The position numbers and the translations under genes are program-made. Shown here one piece after another: positions 7,101-7,368 of a DNA stretch of 7,368 nt. Where the stretch lies: contig JAISAA010000265.1 in assembly GCA_031266955.1 (NCBI GenBank), positions 1 to 7,368 on the forward strand, read 5' to 3'. Numbering within the stretch: the stretch's first letter is position 1; every line of letters starts with the position of its first letter. Under the pieces are notes generated by a model that saw only the letters and a program-made list of their open reading frames with translations, was not told the origin of the DNA and did no database searches. The stretch is from Oscillospiraceae bacterium (lineage in GTDB: Bacteria; Bacillota; Clostridia; Oscillospirales; Oscillospiraceae).

Positions 7101-7368
7101 CTCCCGCCGCGACTGCTTTACGCACGGCTTCCTCGCCCCACGTGCTCGTGTAGCCGGAAAGCGAGCCGGTGTAGCTCTCCGTATACCCAAACGTATTTAC
7201 GAGTATTTGGGCGAGCTGCGTCACGTCGAGCTCTCCGTCGGGGTCGAATGTGCCGAGGTCGTTGCCGTGGAGCACGTCGTAGGCGCTCCATTTCTCGATG
7301 GCCGTTTCTCCCCAGTGTCCCGAGATGTCGGGATACGCGGGGGCCGCCGTTGCCGTTATCGCTATGCC
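4186..7368 (-). CDS. Secreted SLH-domain surface protein with beta-solenoid, Ig-like and SwmB-like domains (5' end missing)
   Basis: The frame is open to the right edge, so the 1060 residues seen lack only the start of the signal peptide. Residues 1-11 (GIAITATAAPA) look like its end, with cleavage near Y12. Domains in order: three SLH domains at about 12-62, 75-115 and 124-177, which bind a cell-wall polymer. A beta-rich repeat region at 195-395 follows, rich in VTI/VTV strands and probably a beta-solenoid stalk. Next come a Ser/Gly linker (405-430), an atrophied bacterial Ig-like domain (432-554, with an insertion near 480-508), and an unassigned region (555-700). A SwmB-like repeat (701-809, starting DSTPPEP and ending KDASGNPVAAFSEFAV), an unassigned region, and a divergent SwmB-like end (945-1054) complete it. 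No catalytic motif is recognisable. Only two cysteines are seen, typical of an exported protein. The role is probably structural or adhesive; the ligand is unknown. Any promoter lies outside the window. Confidence 0.9.
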   Translation of the reverse strand, partial: GIAITATAAPAYPDISGHWGETAIEKWSAYDVLHGNDLGTFDPDGELDVTQLAQILVNTFGYTESYTGSLSGYTSTWGEEAVRKAVAAGAIEASEAALPLTRELAAKIVAKAFGISPVSGASKFSDDYAISSEYKPYAAALGRAGIFNGNDYGELMPSDAFSRAQIMQALDNAVTDIVKESKAAESAKSVILNKGGVTLTEGVIEGDLIIAQGVGDGDITLDGVTVNGRLVIFGGGVNSIHVKGKSNILNVTIAKTFGQAARFVVESADAVVGTVTISAESKATVATTNNAAISKVTIAPKTQVSATGEFTDVTTAAAATVTISAKVEALAVGTKATITVTSGATVTAATIEASDVKLSGAGKVTAVTVTEDAKTGVEVKTSGTKVTVDSGAGSVTTSTGKVDPGKSSTTSGSSSSSSGGGGGGYSGGSAPDIDAAQAALTFDSIKGGNKYEEAIISDLSLPASIAGVSVAWMSETEPELYPLSFNAKRTGAVLPLALPALSVLADAAPGISAAGAVTRPDTGKADAPVKLTATLSYGGRTAKKMFELLLRNKGIADYEKEVGDARFAPGYPQVRVLEGGHIEVKAKLASEPAQPVECFIVIDGVNGFQSLFSVQSVLNGHAYVEWEWGGSTPLAHTNGGAYLLLDDGGEHVFTTTGDPVVKSSQDVQVALVLKAANGGTSENPSVIKITAAKDGGGMQGDSTPPEPISAFVNNDKNKIYIRFDEAMNIASAPPTSAFSLSGSGTVSAISIIPPTDEVFNESMVELTLSAAISDITGLTVSYTPPGDSPLKDASGNPVAAFSEFAVVPAAVTKLSAAINPAAGHAKIALTPGIGNNFFEKAWGDLYETFTVTYDGEGLIAALVMENGNTTGLRDGGSEHYLSFEPIVSFDQSKSLTWTFDESGTSDGSGTAPSGSWTWKTWANDAAAGLNTQAFDIVITGAPYTAVSAEFSPEMESVELTFTDSQLDKNYPTGCFWTLNIDGTNYTVRYKFGWAAVNGIVEDGKIDIPLESWLADKVAAADAVTISYKDLFDNVFNALTDKAGAAVPEFTVAVDVGNSAG
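6079..6156 (-). other. Ser/Gly low-complexity linker within the SLH protein
   Basis: Residues about 405-430 of the visible protein contain six serines followed by six glycines, then YSGGSAPD. They separate the SLH/beta-repeat half from the Ig-like half. Homopolymeric codon runs here could vary in length between strains. A flexible hinge between cell-wall anchor and exposed domains is the likely role. Confidence 0.85.

Overview
The window is GC-rich bacterial chromosome from an endospore-forming Gram-positive bacterium, most likely a high-GC member of the Clostridia (Oscillospirales-like is my guess, not proven). The case rests on a full-length SpoIVA spore-coat ATPase, a prs-pth housekeeping pair, a secreted protein with three S-layer homology (SLH) domains, and GTAGGGGC-type palindromic intergenic repeats.

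Layout from left to right. Positions 1-303 hold no credible gene but are packed with palindromes and direct repeats. Positions 304-1854 carry prs followed directly by pth on the minus strand: the prs stop codon TAA touches the pth ATG, so the two are almost certainly co-transcribed and translationally coupled. Positions 1855-2039 are a spacer with an 11-bp tandem repeat and a long hairpin that probably terminates the next gene. Positions 2040-2405 (minus) encode a small single-domain cupin that lacks the usual metal-binding histidines. A divergent intergenic region follows. It contains a good match to a sporulation sigma-E promoter just ahead of spoIVA (2639-4117, plus). A GC-rich hairpin at 4138-4169 separates spoIVA from the convergent SLH gene. 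That gene fills the rest of the window on the minus strand and runs off the right edge, so only the first residues of its signal peptide are missing.

Functionally these are separate units. Prs makes PRPP for nucleotide and amino-acid synthesis and Pth recycles peptidyl-tRNA. SpoIVA builds the basement layer of the spore coat in the mother cell. The SLH protein is probably anchored to a cell-wall polymer and presents a beta-rich stalk and Ig-like domains outside the cell. I see no phage, CRISPR, toxin-antitoxin, defence or transposase genes. The least familiar elements are the domain architecture of the SLH protein, the ligand-free cupin, and the dense repeat mosaic after pth.

Two start codons were placed by ribosome-binding site and family N-terminus rather than by the longest reading frame: prs at ATG 1854, and spoIVA at GTG 2639, which gives exactly 492 residues.
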